A stretch of 8,573 nucleotides of DNA from an uncultured Acinetobacter sp. (GCA_900771065.1 CAAGMP010000030.1:1-8573); one strand, 5' to 3'. Positions 1 to 6,918 are shown, numbered from the stretch's first letter. Numbers and translations are program-made. Notes: generated by a model from the letters alone, not told the origin.

Positions 1-58
1 AAGAAATTGTCCGTTTATGTCTTCTGAAAGCCTTGATATACTTGCGTTTCAGACCGTC

Positions 59-94
59 TAAAAGCTTTTAAAAGCATTAAAAGTATTTAAAAGC
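59..94. repeat. Four TAAAAGY direct repeats on one helical face
   Basis: TAAAAGC occurs at 59-65, 69-75 and 88-94, and TAAAAGT at 78-84, so the repeat starts are 10, 9 and 10 bases apart, close to one DNA turn. The first two copies also form a perfect 12-base palindrome, GCTTTTAAAAGC, at 64-75. A further isolated TAAAAGC lies near 181. The spacing is what a cooperative DNA-binding protein would need, so an operator or a small iteron-like array is possible, but the units are short and AT-rich and chance is not excluded. Nothing else in 1-293 looks like a gene; the rest is AT-rich leader for the next gene. Confidence 0.4.
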
Positions 95-293
95 ATTTTT
101 TATTATAAAAATGAATTCGCTTCGCTCAATCTTAGATTCACTATTTGGATAAGAATATATGTTTTCTAGAATCCAATGCATTAAAAGCGGTTTTTCAGAA
201 AAAAGAGGATAAGCAAACTTTCTTTGTGTCGCTTATAGACATTCGCTAATTAATTCAGTAAAAACTTAAATATAATTATTTAAGAGAAAAAAT

Positions 294-734
294 ATGACTC
301 AATATTGGCATATGCAAATGCATCCTGATGACCAAAACTTTTCATCAGAAAACTTACATTTAATTTTAGAAAACAAAAAAATTATTGGTTTAGGAGAATG
401 GGCAGGAGGACAAAGTGAAATGGATGACTTTGTTAGACGAATGCAAGTAAATGATATTGTTGCTATGAAAAATGGCGGTAAATTAATTGCACTAGTTCAA
501 ATAATTGGTGGGGCATATAAAGTTACCGATGATGAAAGTGAAACTAATTGGGTTGTTTACAGACGTCCTATTCGTGTGTTGGATTGGGAGATTTGGGGGA
601 AAACATTACCTCAGCCAAGAAAAACTTTAGTTATATGCTCTAGTGAAAGTGCCGAAACTACAAAAATAATTAAAGAATGGCATCAAAAAGTTAATGCTGT
701 TTTAACAAAACGTGGTGTATCACTTGTTGTTTAG
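294..734 (+). CDS. PUA/EVE-like domain protein
   Basis: This 146-residue protein is made of essentially one domain. It starts with MTQYWHMQMHP, continues with a glycine-rich strand IIGLGEWAGGQ (30-40), then DFVRRMQVNDIVAMKNGGKLIALVQIIG (45-72) and an aromatic stretch NWVVYRRPIRVLDWE (85-99). The order 'short strand, conditional acidic helix, GDIV-like strand, ALV-like strand, YRR strand' is that of PUA-like/EVE domains, known in other proteins to read modified bases in DNA or RNA and often found at the N-terminus of McrB-type restriction proteins. The family assignment rests on this pattern and not on a database match. No AAA or nuclease domain follows, so if it belongs to a restriction-like system its partner is not here. 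The ATG at 294 has only a weak AGAG upstream; a TATAAT hexamer at 271-276 could be its -10 box, but no convincing -35 box was seen. Confidence 0.6.
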   Translation: MTQYWHMQMHPDDQNFSSENLHLILENKKIIGLGEWAGGQSEMDDFVRRMQVNDIVAMKNGGKLIALVQIIGGAYKVTDDESETNWVVYRRPIRVLDWEIWGKTLPQPRKTLVICSSESAETTKIIKEWHQKVNAVLTKRGVSLVV

Positions 735-821
735 TATATTTACGTAATTCCATGTCATTATTGCGCAAAGTAAGCTAACAAAGTTATGTCTACCAAGTTG
801 ATGTAAATCTTCTCCAGAGAA

Positions 822-855
822 AGTTGCCAAAACCGTAGGATGTGGCGTGGCAACT
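822..855. repeat. Inverted repeat between convergent genes
   Basis: AGTTGCCA at 822-829 and TGGCAACT at 848-855 are perfect reverse complements separated by 18 bases. They lie in the 179-base gap between two convergent genes, where a transcription stop would be expected, and the stretch is more GC-rich than its surroundings. The loop is long and only a short A-run follows, so it is not a canonical intrinsic terminator on either strand. It may be a weak terminator or the remnant of another element. Confidence 0.3.
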
Positions 856-913
856 GAAAAATTACACTTTGATTAATAATTTAGGGTAAATGAAAAATAT
901 AAAATTTTGAACA

Positions 914-1813
914 CTAATAAAATTTTGTATTTCCTTTTTCATCACACATTTCACTTAAATATGCTTGATGAATAAGCTTTTCAAGCATTGAGTTTTCACT
1001 AAGGTTATTAAATTTTGCTAAATAAGATAATTCATTTTTGGCTTGTTTAGTAAGAGGGAGGTGGTATTCCTTTTTAGTTTTCCCTTGATCTCTAAACTGT
1101 TTTTGTTGCCATGCTTTTTTGATTTTATCGATTTCTGCATTATAGAGTTGATTGTTATTAAAAAAGGAATCTAAATATAGGGTTATACTTTCTTTATATT
1201 CATCATTTTTTGTTGCTGGATTAAGCATCGCTATAGGCTGCTTTTTTTTTAAGTATTGATATGCCCATATTAAGAAATCTTTATTATTCATATATTTTTT
1301 TAAATTTTTATCATTATTGACTAATGTAGAATATTTAAAATTAATATCATCTAAAATAAATTTTTTGTTTGAATTTAATAACATAATTCTATGAATATTT
1401 AAAAAATCATTTAACCAAATTTCATTTATGATGAAATTAAAATTAAAATTAAAAGTATAAATTGCATCTCTCTTTAATAATTCTAATAGCCTCTTATCTT
1501 TTATTAAATTTCTAATTTCACTGATATTAATAAACATATCGTTTTTATAATATTCAAGTTTTTTAATATTTTGTAATTCTGAATAATCTAATTTTTGGAA
1601 AGACTCTTCTAAAAAGGTATTTATTTTTTTTACATCTTGTAAATTATTTAATGATGATCTAATATTATATATCGCGTTGGTACCGTAATAAAACTTAGTC
1701 AAGTTATTTTTTATTAAGTAAATTACATAATTTACTAAATCAGTCTCCTTGTCTTTAAAAGAGCTTAAAATTTGAGTAATAATTTCAGTTTTTTCGTTGT
1801 GGTATGATGACAT
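914..1813 (-). CDS. Hypothetical protein with C-terminal ribbon-helix-helix-like segment
   Basis: The 299-residue product is not recognised over its first 230 residues, which are rich in Asn, Lys, Ile and Phe, look mostly helical, have no signal peptide and contain an odd FNFNFNF run (121-127). The C-terminus is more informative: a basic stretch IKKAWQQKQFRDQGKTKK (231-248) is followed by EYHLPLTKQAKNELSYLAKFNNLSENSMLEKLIHQAY (249-285), which fits a beta strand plus two helices of a ribbon-helix-helix/MatP-like DNA-binding module. A DNA-binding role is inferred from that alone. The gene is strikingly AT-rich compared with the 2508-6909 block, suggesting a separate origin. No good Shine-Dalgarno sequence precedes the ATG at 1813, so the start is uncertain; the next Met (residue 93) would remove a third of the protein. 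A nine-A run in the coding strand (1242-1250) is slippage-prone. Confidence 0.6.
   Translation of the reverse strand: MSSYHNEKTEIITQILSSFKDKETDLVNYVIYLIKNNLTKFYYGTNAIYNIRSSLNNLQDVKKINTFLEESFQKLDYSELQNIKKLEYYKNDMFINISEIRNLIKDKRLLELLKRDAIYTFNFNFNFIINEIWLNDFLNIHRIMLLNSNKKFILDDINFKYSTLVNNDKNLKKYMNNKDFLIWAYQYLKKKQPIAMLNPATKNDEYKESITLYLDSFFNNNQLYNAEIDKIKKAWQQKQFRDQGKTKKEYHLPLTKQAKNELSYLAKFNNLSENSMLEKLIHQAYLSEMCDEKGNTKFY
1434..1454. repeat. 3.5 copies of a 6-base tandem repeat
   Basis: The plus-strand unit AAATTA is repeated at 1434-1439, 1440-1445 and 1446-1451, with a half copy to 1454. It is in frame inside the minus-strand gene and encodes the alternating Phe-Asn run at residues 121-127. Because the unit is six bases, copy-number change would add or remove Asn-Phe pairs without shifting the frame. 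Confidence 0.75.
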
Positions 1814-2507
1814 CGCTATAAAGTTCTACACTAAAGATTAAGTAAAAATAAATAAGCTATTATTGCTTTTACTTTTCCATTTTTATATAGCTTTTCATAT
1901 TTTTTTCAAAATATTTTAATTGTATTTTCGTAGTGTTTTTGTAGGTTGATTGTACATACTATTATTGAAAAACATGAGGTTATGGGTAAATTATTATATT
2001 AATTATTTCTGTCGACGTATATTTTATTGTATTCAAATATTGAATGAAAATGTATTCATGATCTTAAATTGGCTTTGTCTATCGATCTTTGAGTTGAGGA
2101 ATAGAACTGAGTGGAAGATTTCATGGAGAAGTAGGCAAAAGAGGGATCTTAGTTATTATTTACTTTAGTCATTTAAGTTGTACTTGAGGAATTAACTTTA
2201 GCTTGAATGAATCTTTAATTTTGTTCTACTATAAAAGCAATTTTAATATACTTGTGTTTAGATATTTAGGGATTAGCTTTGTTTATTTGATATGGTCTTA
2301 TCAGGTTATTAATATTATTTAAATTATATATTCTAATCTTATTAATTTTAATCTATTAGATATATCAATCTATATCTTATGATGATTCAATAATACACAT
2401 AATTAAATCATGACTCATTTACTCAATCACCATTTATCTGTTTAAAACCCTCTAAAAAAATATGACATCTTGTGTTTGGTATGAAATAAACCAAACACGA
2501 GTTAATC
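1814..2507. other. AT-rich intergenic region, no credible gene
   Basis: About 690 bases separate the divergent genes at 1813 and 2508. No open frame here looks like a real protein: the longest, 72 codons at 1950-2168, needs a TTG start, lacks a ribosome binding site and is low-complexity. The stretch 2065-2150 is less AT-rich than its flanks and may be a decayed remnant, but nothing in it was identified. Between 2335 and 2374 there are three AATCTWWW-like copies (2335-2342, 2350-2357, 2367-2374) in very AT-rich DNA next to a possible replication-type gene, so this segment could hold an origin or regulatory sites. Promoters for both flanking genes must lie here, but no strong -35/-10 pair was found. 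Confidence 0.5.
2469..2501 (+). promoter_or_regulatory. Hairpin just upstream of the first gene of the five-gene block
   Basis: GTGTTTGGT (2472-2480) pairs perfectly with ACCAAACAC (2490-2498), leaving a 9-base loop. C2469-T2470-T2471 extends the stem against G2499-A2500-G2501, giving 12 pairs if a T-G (G-U in RNA) pair is allowed. The stem ends six bases before the ATG at 2508 and covers where a Shine-Dalgarno sequence would sit, and no good one is visible outside it. It could be a protein-binding operator, an RNA structure controlling translation, or a nicking/origin hairpin for the encoded HUH-type protein. The loop is exactly ATGAAATAA, a start-Lys-stop mini frame, which may be coincidence. 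Confidence 0.5.
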
Positions 2508-3359
2508 ATGATTCATCATAGCCAATTACGTTCAATTGATCGCCTTATTCGGAAAGTGATAACAGGTTCAATGACTTGTCAGCAATTTAAATCGATACAT
2601 CTTAATCGAAATATTATCCTAGATCCTAAATATCAGTACAGTGAAGCTATTCAAATTTACGATGAAGTGATGCAATTAATTCGCAATAAAAAAAACAGCG
2701 ATCTTGAAAAGCTTTATCAATATATCGATGATCAAGGCAAAAGAGTACGAGATCAAGATCAATACTATCAGCGTTGTGAAATGAAGAATCAGGAGAAGCT
2801 ACTTCACTATTTACAAAAGTTGATGAGGCACTATGCTCGTTTACTCTTTATCCGTGTGGATTTTGCGATTAAGAAAGAATATCAGCATGAAGTGGATATT
2901 CAACAATTCCAAACCTATTTGCAGGTCATGTCGAATCGCTACTCCAACCAAGATGGCTGCTTTGCTAATTTACAGGGTTATGCATGGGCACTTGAAGAAG
3001 GTGAAGAAAAAGGATTGCATTGCCATACTTTATTGATTTATGACGGAAATAAGCACCAAAATGATTTTGGTCTTGGATTAAAAGTAGCGCAGTATTGGAG
3101 TGAATTAACAGAAGAAAAGGGATGTTGTTTCATTTCTAATGACCCTGAATATAAAAAGAAATTTGAAACAAAAGGTGTTTTAGGCATTGGCATGATTCAT
3201 CGTGACAATGAGCAAGAAGTCACTAATGCTTTAAATACAGCACGATATTTGGTTAACCCTGAAAAAGAGCTTCAGCATCTTCGCGTTCGTCTGCCTCGAA
3301 TGCGTACTTTTGCTACGGGGCAATATGTCGTCAATAAGCGTCGTGGAATTCAATCCTAA
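2508..3359 (+). CDS. YagK/YfjJ family (inovirus Gp2-like) protein with HUH-type motif
   Basis: The 283-residue protein has a helical N-terminal half and a C-terminal domain resembling the YagK/YfjJ C-terminal family, which annotation pipelines often call inovirus-type Gp2. Visible marks are the strand RLLFIRVDFAI (111-121), the segment GYAWALEEGEEKGLHCHTLLIYDG (157-180) containing His171-Cys-His173 in the His-hydrophobic-His arrangement of HUH endonucleases, and ARYLVNPEK (245-253), where Tyr247 is a candidate catalytic tyrosine. Known HUH proteins nick one DNA strand and join it covalently to tyrosine to start rolling-circle replication or transfer. Whether this protein does so is inference, since the YagK/YfjJ family is poorly characterised. 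It opens a five-gene co-directional block and is the best candidate for the element's replication protein. The ATG at 2508 is directly preceded by a hairpin and has no clear ribosome binding site, so it may be translationally controlled. The next gene follows after 91 bases. Confidence 0.72.
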   Translation: MIHHSQLRSIDRLIRKVITGSMTCQQFKSIHLNRNIILDPKYQYSEAIQIYDEVMQLIRNKKNSDLEKLYQYIDDQGKRVRDQDQYYQRCEMKNQEKLLHYLQKLMRHYARLLFIRVDFAIKKEYQHEVDIQQFQTYLQVMSNRYSNQDGCFANLQGYAWALEEGEEKGLHCHTLLIYDGNKHQNDFGLGLKVAQYWSELTEEKGCCFISNDPEYKKKFETKGVLGIGMIHRDNEQEVTNALNTARYLVNPEKELQHLRVRLPRMRTFATGQYVVNKRRGIQS

Positions 3360-3393
3360 ATAATTTCAAATACATATTACCTCTATGAAGCAA

Positions 3394-3413
3394 CCATCTG
3401 TAAAAGCAGATGG
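3394..3413 (+). promoter_or_regulatory. Small intergenic hairpin
   Basis: CCATCTG (3394-3400) pairs with CAGATGG (3407-3413) around a 6-base loop, in the 91-base gap between the first two genes of the block. It is followed by ATTTAAAAC instead of a T-run, so it is a weak terminator at best. An mRNA-processing or stability element is equally possible. Confidence 0.4.
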
Positions 3414-3450
3414 ATTTAAAACCAAACAGCGTCTTTAGAGGAATATCACA

Positions 3451-3762
3451 ATGAAATTTTGTCCATATTGTGGATCAGATCAACTGATTCGCATTGATCG
3501 TGTGCTTGAGTCACACAGCATAAGTTCACCTCACCCTTTGTTGTCACCTGCAAATATGAGCAGCATGGTGATTCAATTAGCCAAAGGAATCCATGTACAT
3601 CCCGTTGTTGTCAGCGTTATTGGAATGATTGCTCATGGTGTTGCCATGCTAATCCAAGAGCATTTTGCAGTGAAGAAATTACCTCATTTCATTTCAATGA
3701 TGTTTTGTTCGCAATGTCATCAATGTTTCAACTGTCCAAATCCATCACAACCATTGCACTAA
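3451..3762 (+). CDS. Small cysteine-rich zinc-ribbon-like protein
   Basis: The 103-residue product begins MKFCPYCGSD, with Cys4 and Cys7 forming a typical first zinc knuckle, and ends with CSQCHQCFNC, where Cys86, Cys89, Cys92 and Cys95 supply further ligands. Between the two clusters lies a hydrophobic stretch, roughly 48-68, that could be a single membrane segment or a buried helix. The two knuckles are some 80 residues apart, unlike a compact zinc ribbon, so they may close a loop around the hydrophobic part. No named family was recognised. It has a good AGAGGA ribosome binding site before the ATG at 3451 and ends 12 bases before the next ATG, so it is probably translated together with the DUF932 gene. 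Confidence 0.6.
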   Translation: MKFCPYCGSDQLIRIDRVLESHSISSPHPLLSPANMSSMVIQLAKGIHVHPVVVSVIGMIAHGVAMLIQEHFAVKKLPHFISMMFCSQCHQCFNCPNPSQPLH

Positions 3763-3774
3763 AGGAGTTTTATC

Positions 3775-4809
3775 ATGGCACATCAAGTTGAACAAATGGC
3801 GTATGTAGGTGATACACCTTGGCATGGTTTAGGCAATCAATTGAGTCCACAGCAGCCAATTGAAGTATGGGCACAACAAGCAGGTATGGATTGGCGTATT
3901 GAATCTTCAGACGTCAATTACATGGCAAAAAATGAGCGTGGTCAAAGCATCATTTTACCTTTTGAAGAACAACGTGTTTTATATCGTTCAGATACTCATG
4001 CTGCTTTATCTGTGGTGAGTCAGCGTTATCAAGAAGTACAACCAATTGAAATTCTTGAGTTCTATCGTGATTTGACAGAACAGTCAGGCTTTGAATTGGA
4101 AACCGCAGGTGTATTAAAAGGCGGTAAAAAGCTATGGGCTTTAGCACGTACTGGGCAAACGGCTGCATTAAAGGGTAAGGATGTCAGCAATGGTTATATC
4201 TTACTGGCAACCGCTTGTGATGGCAGTTTAGCAACGACAGCGCAATTTACCTCAATTCGTGTGGTCTGTAATAACACCCTTGCGATTGCCTTAAAAGGAG
4301 CGAATGCCAGTACAGGTGTAGTTAAAGTACCGCATAGCACCAAGTTTGATGCAGAAAAGGTCAAACAACAGCTAGGTATTTCTGTTCGTGCATGGGATGA
4401 ACATATGTATGAAATGAAGCAACTGACTCAACGTAAAGTCACACAACAAGAAGCATCTGCTTATTTTGATGCAGTGTTTAATAACAGTAGCTTGAGTCTG
4501 CCTGAGCAAGATGAAGGCATTATTCAGTTTTATCGCAATGTAGCACAACAAGCGAATCAAAGTAATAAAACTGAACCTAATGGACGTGCGATGAGTAAAG
4601 CCATGACTATGTTCAATGGGCAAGGTCGAGGGGCACAGTTATCTTCAGCCAAAGATACAGCCTATGGTTTGTTGTGCAGTATCACTGAATTTGCAGATCA
4701 TGAACGTCGTGCGATGAGTACTGATCATCGTTTAGATTCAGCATGGTTTGGTGCAGGTTCTAATCTGAAACAACGTGGCTTAGAACAAGCTTTAGCCATG
4801 ATTGCCTAA
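3775..4809 (+). CDS. DUF932 domain protein (phage/plasmid-like protein)
   Basis: This 344-residue protein matches the DUF932 (TIGR03299-like) family in several places: the N-terminal TPWHGLG (14-20), SQRYQEVQP (82-90), the central IRVVCNNTLAIAL (161-173) and a C-terminal segment GQGRG...AYGLLCSITEFADHERR (282-312). Members are typically 300-380 residues and are widespread in phages, plasmids and integrative elements; their biochemical role is not established to my knowledge. Here it sits directly before a YqaJ-type exonuclease. Phage exonucleases of that kind usually work with a single-strand annealing protein, and no RecT-, Erf- or Rad52-like gene is visible, so an annealing-partner role is a reasonable but untested inference. 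AAAGGAG lies at good spacing before the ATG. A strong terminator hairpin follows the gene. Confidence 0.85.
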   Translation: MAHQVEQMAYVGDTPWHGLGNQLSPQQPIEVWAQQAGMDWRIESSDVNYMAKNERGQSIILPFEEQRVLYRSDTHAALSVVSQRYQEVQPIEILEFYRDLTEQSGFELETAGVLKGGKKLWALARTGQTAALKGKDVSNGYILLATACDGSLATTAQFTSIRVVCNNTLAIALKGANASTGVVKVPHSTKFDAEKVKQQLGISVRAWDEHMYEMKQLTQRKVTQQEASAYFDAVFNNSSLSLPEQDEGIIQFYRNVAQQANQSNKTEPNGRAMSKAMTMFNGQGRGAQLSSAKDTAYGLLCSITEFADHERRAMSTDHRLDSAWFGAGSNLKQRGLEQALAMIA

Positions 4810-4834
4810 ACAGTTTAATCCGTTCAATGAAATC

Positions 4835-4866
4835 ACCTGTCTGACTAAGGTCAGACAGGTTTTTTT
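4835..4866 (+). terminator. Strong intrinsic terminator inside the gene block
   Basis: ACCTGTCTGAC (4835-4845) and GTCAGACAGGT (4850-4860) form a perfect 11-base stem around the loop TAAG, followed by an uninterrupted run of T to 4866. This is a textbook Rho-independent terminator. It lies between two co-directional genes, and only about 40 bases separate it from the next ATG, leaving little room for a separate promoter. Confidence 0.88.
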
Positions 4867-4906
4867 ATGCCGTTGTTTTATTCATTTTTAGCTATAAGGA
4901 AAGCTC

Positions 4907-5962
4907 ATGAATTCAATTTCTCCATCTGTTCAGCCTCAAGCACAAGCATCTAGTGCAGTACTTTCTGATTGTCTCAGCAGTAAAAAAGCTAATGCAGCCA
5001 AACGCTTAATTAAAACCAAAAATATGCCTTATCAAGATTGGTTGGAAGTCCGTAAGCAAGGGATCGGTAGCAGTGATGCTGCAACTGCTTGCGGTCTCAA
5101 TCCATATATGTCAATGCTCGAATTATGGATGATTAAAACAGGACGTATACAACCCAATTTAGAGCAACAAAATCAAGGTGTTGCACCTTTATATTGGGGT
5201 AAGCAGCTTGAGCCTTTGGTAGCGGAATATTATCGTAAACAGACTCATCACAAAGTCCGTCGTGTCAATGCTGTATTACAGCACCCTGATTCGGATAAAA
5301 ACTTTATGTTAGCCAATCTAGATTATGCAGTGGTCGGTAGTGATGAAGTGCAGATCTTAGAATGCAAAACCGCAGGAGAACACGGTGCAAAGCTATGGCG
5401 TGATGGTGTACCGCTTTATGTCTTATGCCAAGTACAACATCAATTGGCTGTTACAGGTAAACAAGCAGCTCATGTTTGTGTTTTGATTTGTGGGCATGAA
5501 ACCAAAATCTTTAAGGTGATACGCTCAGAGTCAATTATTGAACAACTGATTGAAGCAGAACGTTATTTTTGGGATTGCGTGCAAAATGACACGCCTCCTT
5601 CTGTCGATGCCAGTGAGTCAGCTCGTCAAGCGATTCAACAACTTTACCCTCAGCATGTTCCCTTGAGTATGTTGGATTTATCTCAAGATGAACAAGCCAA
5701 TGCACTGTTTAATCAATTGCTGTTGCTCAAAGAACAACTGCAAGACAAGCAAACCCAATTTGATCAAATCAAGCATCAGATTCAAATGTTGATGCAAGAC
5801 AAAGAACGTATTGTCTTTGCTCAAGGCTCAGTGGTGTGGAAACAAGCAAAAGAGAGTATCAGTTTAGATAGTAAAGCATTACTCCAAGCACAACCTGAAC
5901 TTTTACAGCAGTATCCCTTACACCGAGCAGGCAGTCGCAGATTTAATATTTATACCGATTAG
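4907..5962 (+). CDS. YqaJ-family viral recombinase/exonuclease
   Basis: This 351-residue protein belongs to the YqaJ-like (lambda-exonuclease-type) nucleases. After a low-complexity 35-residue tail the family signature is clear: DWLEVRKQGIGSSDAATACGLNPYMSMLELW (44-74), WGKQLEPLVAEYYR (97-110, with conserved Glu102), LANLDYAVV (135-143, with Asp139) and ILECKTA (150-156, with Glu152 and Lys154 of the PD-(D/E)XK core), followed by QVQHQLAVTG (175-184). All expected catalytic residues are present, so it should be active. Residues from about 260 to 300 look like a charged coiled coil. Known members degrade one strand of double-stranded DNA from the 5' end to leave 3' tails for annealing or recombination. 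AAGGAAA lies eight bases before the ATG at 4907. It is enclosed by terminators on both sides, between the DUF932 gene and the Gp3-like gene. Confidence 0.92.
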   Translation: MNSISPSVQPQAQASSAVLSDCLSSKKANAAKRLIKTKNMPYQDWLEVRKQGIGSSDAATACGLNPYMSMLELWMIKTGRIQPNLEQQNQGVAPLYWGKQLEPLVAEYYRKQTHHKVRRVNAVLQHPDSDKNFMLANLDYAVVGSDEVQILECKTAGEHGAKLWRDGVPLYVLCQVQHQLAVTGKQAAHVCVLICGHETKIFKVIRSESIIEQLIEAERYFWDCVQNDTPPSVDASESARQAIQQLYPQHVPLSMLDLSQDEQANALFNQLLLLKEQLQDKQTQFDQIKHQIQMLMQDKERIVFAQGSVVWKQAKESISLDSKALLQAQPELLQQYPLHRAGSRRFNIYTD

Positions 5963-5973
5963 CCCTTTCAACT

Positions 5974-6012
5974 CAGCCCTTTGCTTTAAAAACAAAGGGC
6001 TGTTTTTATTTT
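5974..6012 (+). terminator. Intrinsic terminator between the YqaJ and Gp3-like genes
   Basis: CAGCCCTTTG (5974-5983) pairs perfectly with CAAAGGGCTG (5993-6002) around a 9-base loop, followed by TTTTTATTTT. It starts only 11 bases after the YqaJ stop, and the next ATG is 31 bases beyond the stem, so the downstream gene has no space for an independent promoter and must be reached by read-through. Confidence 0.85.
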
Positions 6013-6033
6013 AATGACCCAAGGAAATTTAAC

Positions 6034-6909
6034 ATGATTAAAGGTTTAGCAATTACACCACCCATTTTAGGGCGTATTAGTATTGGTCGTATGGTAGAAA
6101 AGAATGGTAAACGTTTACCTGAAAAAGATGACCAATTTACCATTACTTCTCAAATTCAAAGCAAAGAAGGTTGGATCAAACATCCTTTAGATGAGCAGCT
6201 ACGTGCTAATGCAGCTAATCAAAAGCTACGCAGTATTCCTGTACGAATGATTTTTAATGATCCTGAATTAAATTTACGTGCTGAATATACGCTGTTTGAT
6301 CGTCAAACAGGACGTCCGCTGTGTGTCGGAAATGGGCAAAGTTGTCAACGACTGACTGCACAAGGTATTGAACAACATCCTTGTCCATCACCTGATTTAT
6401 GTTCCTTAGCACAAGGCGGATACTGTAAGCCTTATGGACGTTTGTATGTCAATTTAGATGAGTCCGATGAACTCGGCACATTTATTTTTAGAACCACAGG
6501 ATTTAACAGTATACGTACCTTGGCTGCACGTTTACGTTATTACTATGCTGCATCGAACGGTTTATTGTCCTGCCTACCGTTACAGCTCACACTAAGAGGA
6601 AAGAGTACGACACAAAGCTATCGGCAGCCTGTGTATTATGTTGATCTAACTTTAGCTGAAGGAATGAGTCTAAAAACAGCGATTGAAACTGCACGTGAAA
6701 TTGATCAACAAATTAAACAAACAGGGTTTAATCAATCGGCTTTAGATCAAGTGGCACGTGAAGGTTTAGCCAATACGCAATTTATTCAAGAATCAGTCGA
6801 TGTTCTTGAAGAGTTTTATTCAGTTGAAACCGCAGAGCATGATTTGGATGCCACATCAGCTCAAACATTACAGCAGCAATTAAAGCAATCTGTGCAACAA
6901 GTTAGTTAA
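6034..6909 (+). CDS. Phage Gp3-like (recombination directionality factor-like) metal-binding protein
   Basis: The 291-residue product resembles proteins annotated as recombination directionality factor-like (phage Gp3-like) or 'hydrolase or metal-binding protein'. A cysteine cluster spans residues 97-131 (Cys97, Cys104, Cys117, Cys123, Cys131), ending in GGYCKPYGRLYVNLD, and is probably a zinc site. It is followed by the most characteristic part, GTFIFRTTGFNSIRTLAARLRYYYA (148-172) and LPLQLTLRGK (181-190). The C-terminal 80 residues are Gln-rich and helical. In serine-integrase phages such as phiC31 the Gp3 protein turns integrase from integration to excision. No integrase is in this window, so that role cannot be assumed; in this context it may instead be a DNA-binding partner of the YqaJ nuclease. 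AAGGAAA precedes the ATG at 6034. It is the last gene of the block, and hairpins follow. Confidence 0.75.
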   Translation: MIKGLAITPPILGRISIGRMVEKNGKRLPEKDDQFTITSQIQSKEGWIKHPLDEQLRANAANQKLRSIPVRMIFNDPELNLRAEYTLFDRQTGRPLCVGNGQSCQRLTAQGIEQHPCPSPDLCSLAQGGYCKPYGRLYVNLDESDELGTFIFRTTGFNSIRTLAARLRYYYAASNGLLSCLPLQLTLRGKSTTQSYRQPVYYVDLTLAEGMSLKTAIETAREIDQQIKQTGFNQSALDQVAREGLANTQFIQESVDVLEEFYSVETAEHDLDATSAQTLQQQLKQSVQQVS

Positions 6910-6918
6910 TCATATCCA

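Noticed and set aside
1..60. Adapter or vector sequence at the left edge
   Set aside because: The first bases match no adapter I know, unlike the right edge; they appear to be ordinary genomic sequence.
2065..2150. Remnant of an insertion sequence
   Set aside because: The stretch is less AT-rich than its surroundings, but no terminal inverted repeats, target duplication or transposase motif could be identified.
1950..2168. 72-codon open frame on the plus strand
   Set aside because: It needs a TTG start, has no ribosome binding site, and its product is a low-complexity mix of hydrophobic and aromatic residues typical of translated AT-rich DNA.
2833..3036. 67-codon frame inside the HUH-like gene
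   Set aside because: It is an out-of-frame shadow lying wholly within a gene that has clear family motifs.
3950..4623. Minus-strand open frames inside the DUF932 gene
   Set aside because: They are antisense shadows of a well-supported gene, with no ribosome binding sites and no recognisable domains.
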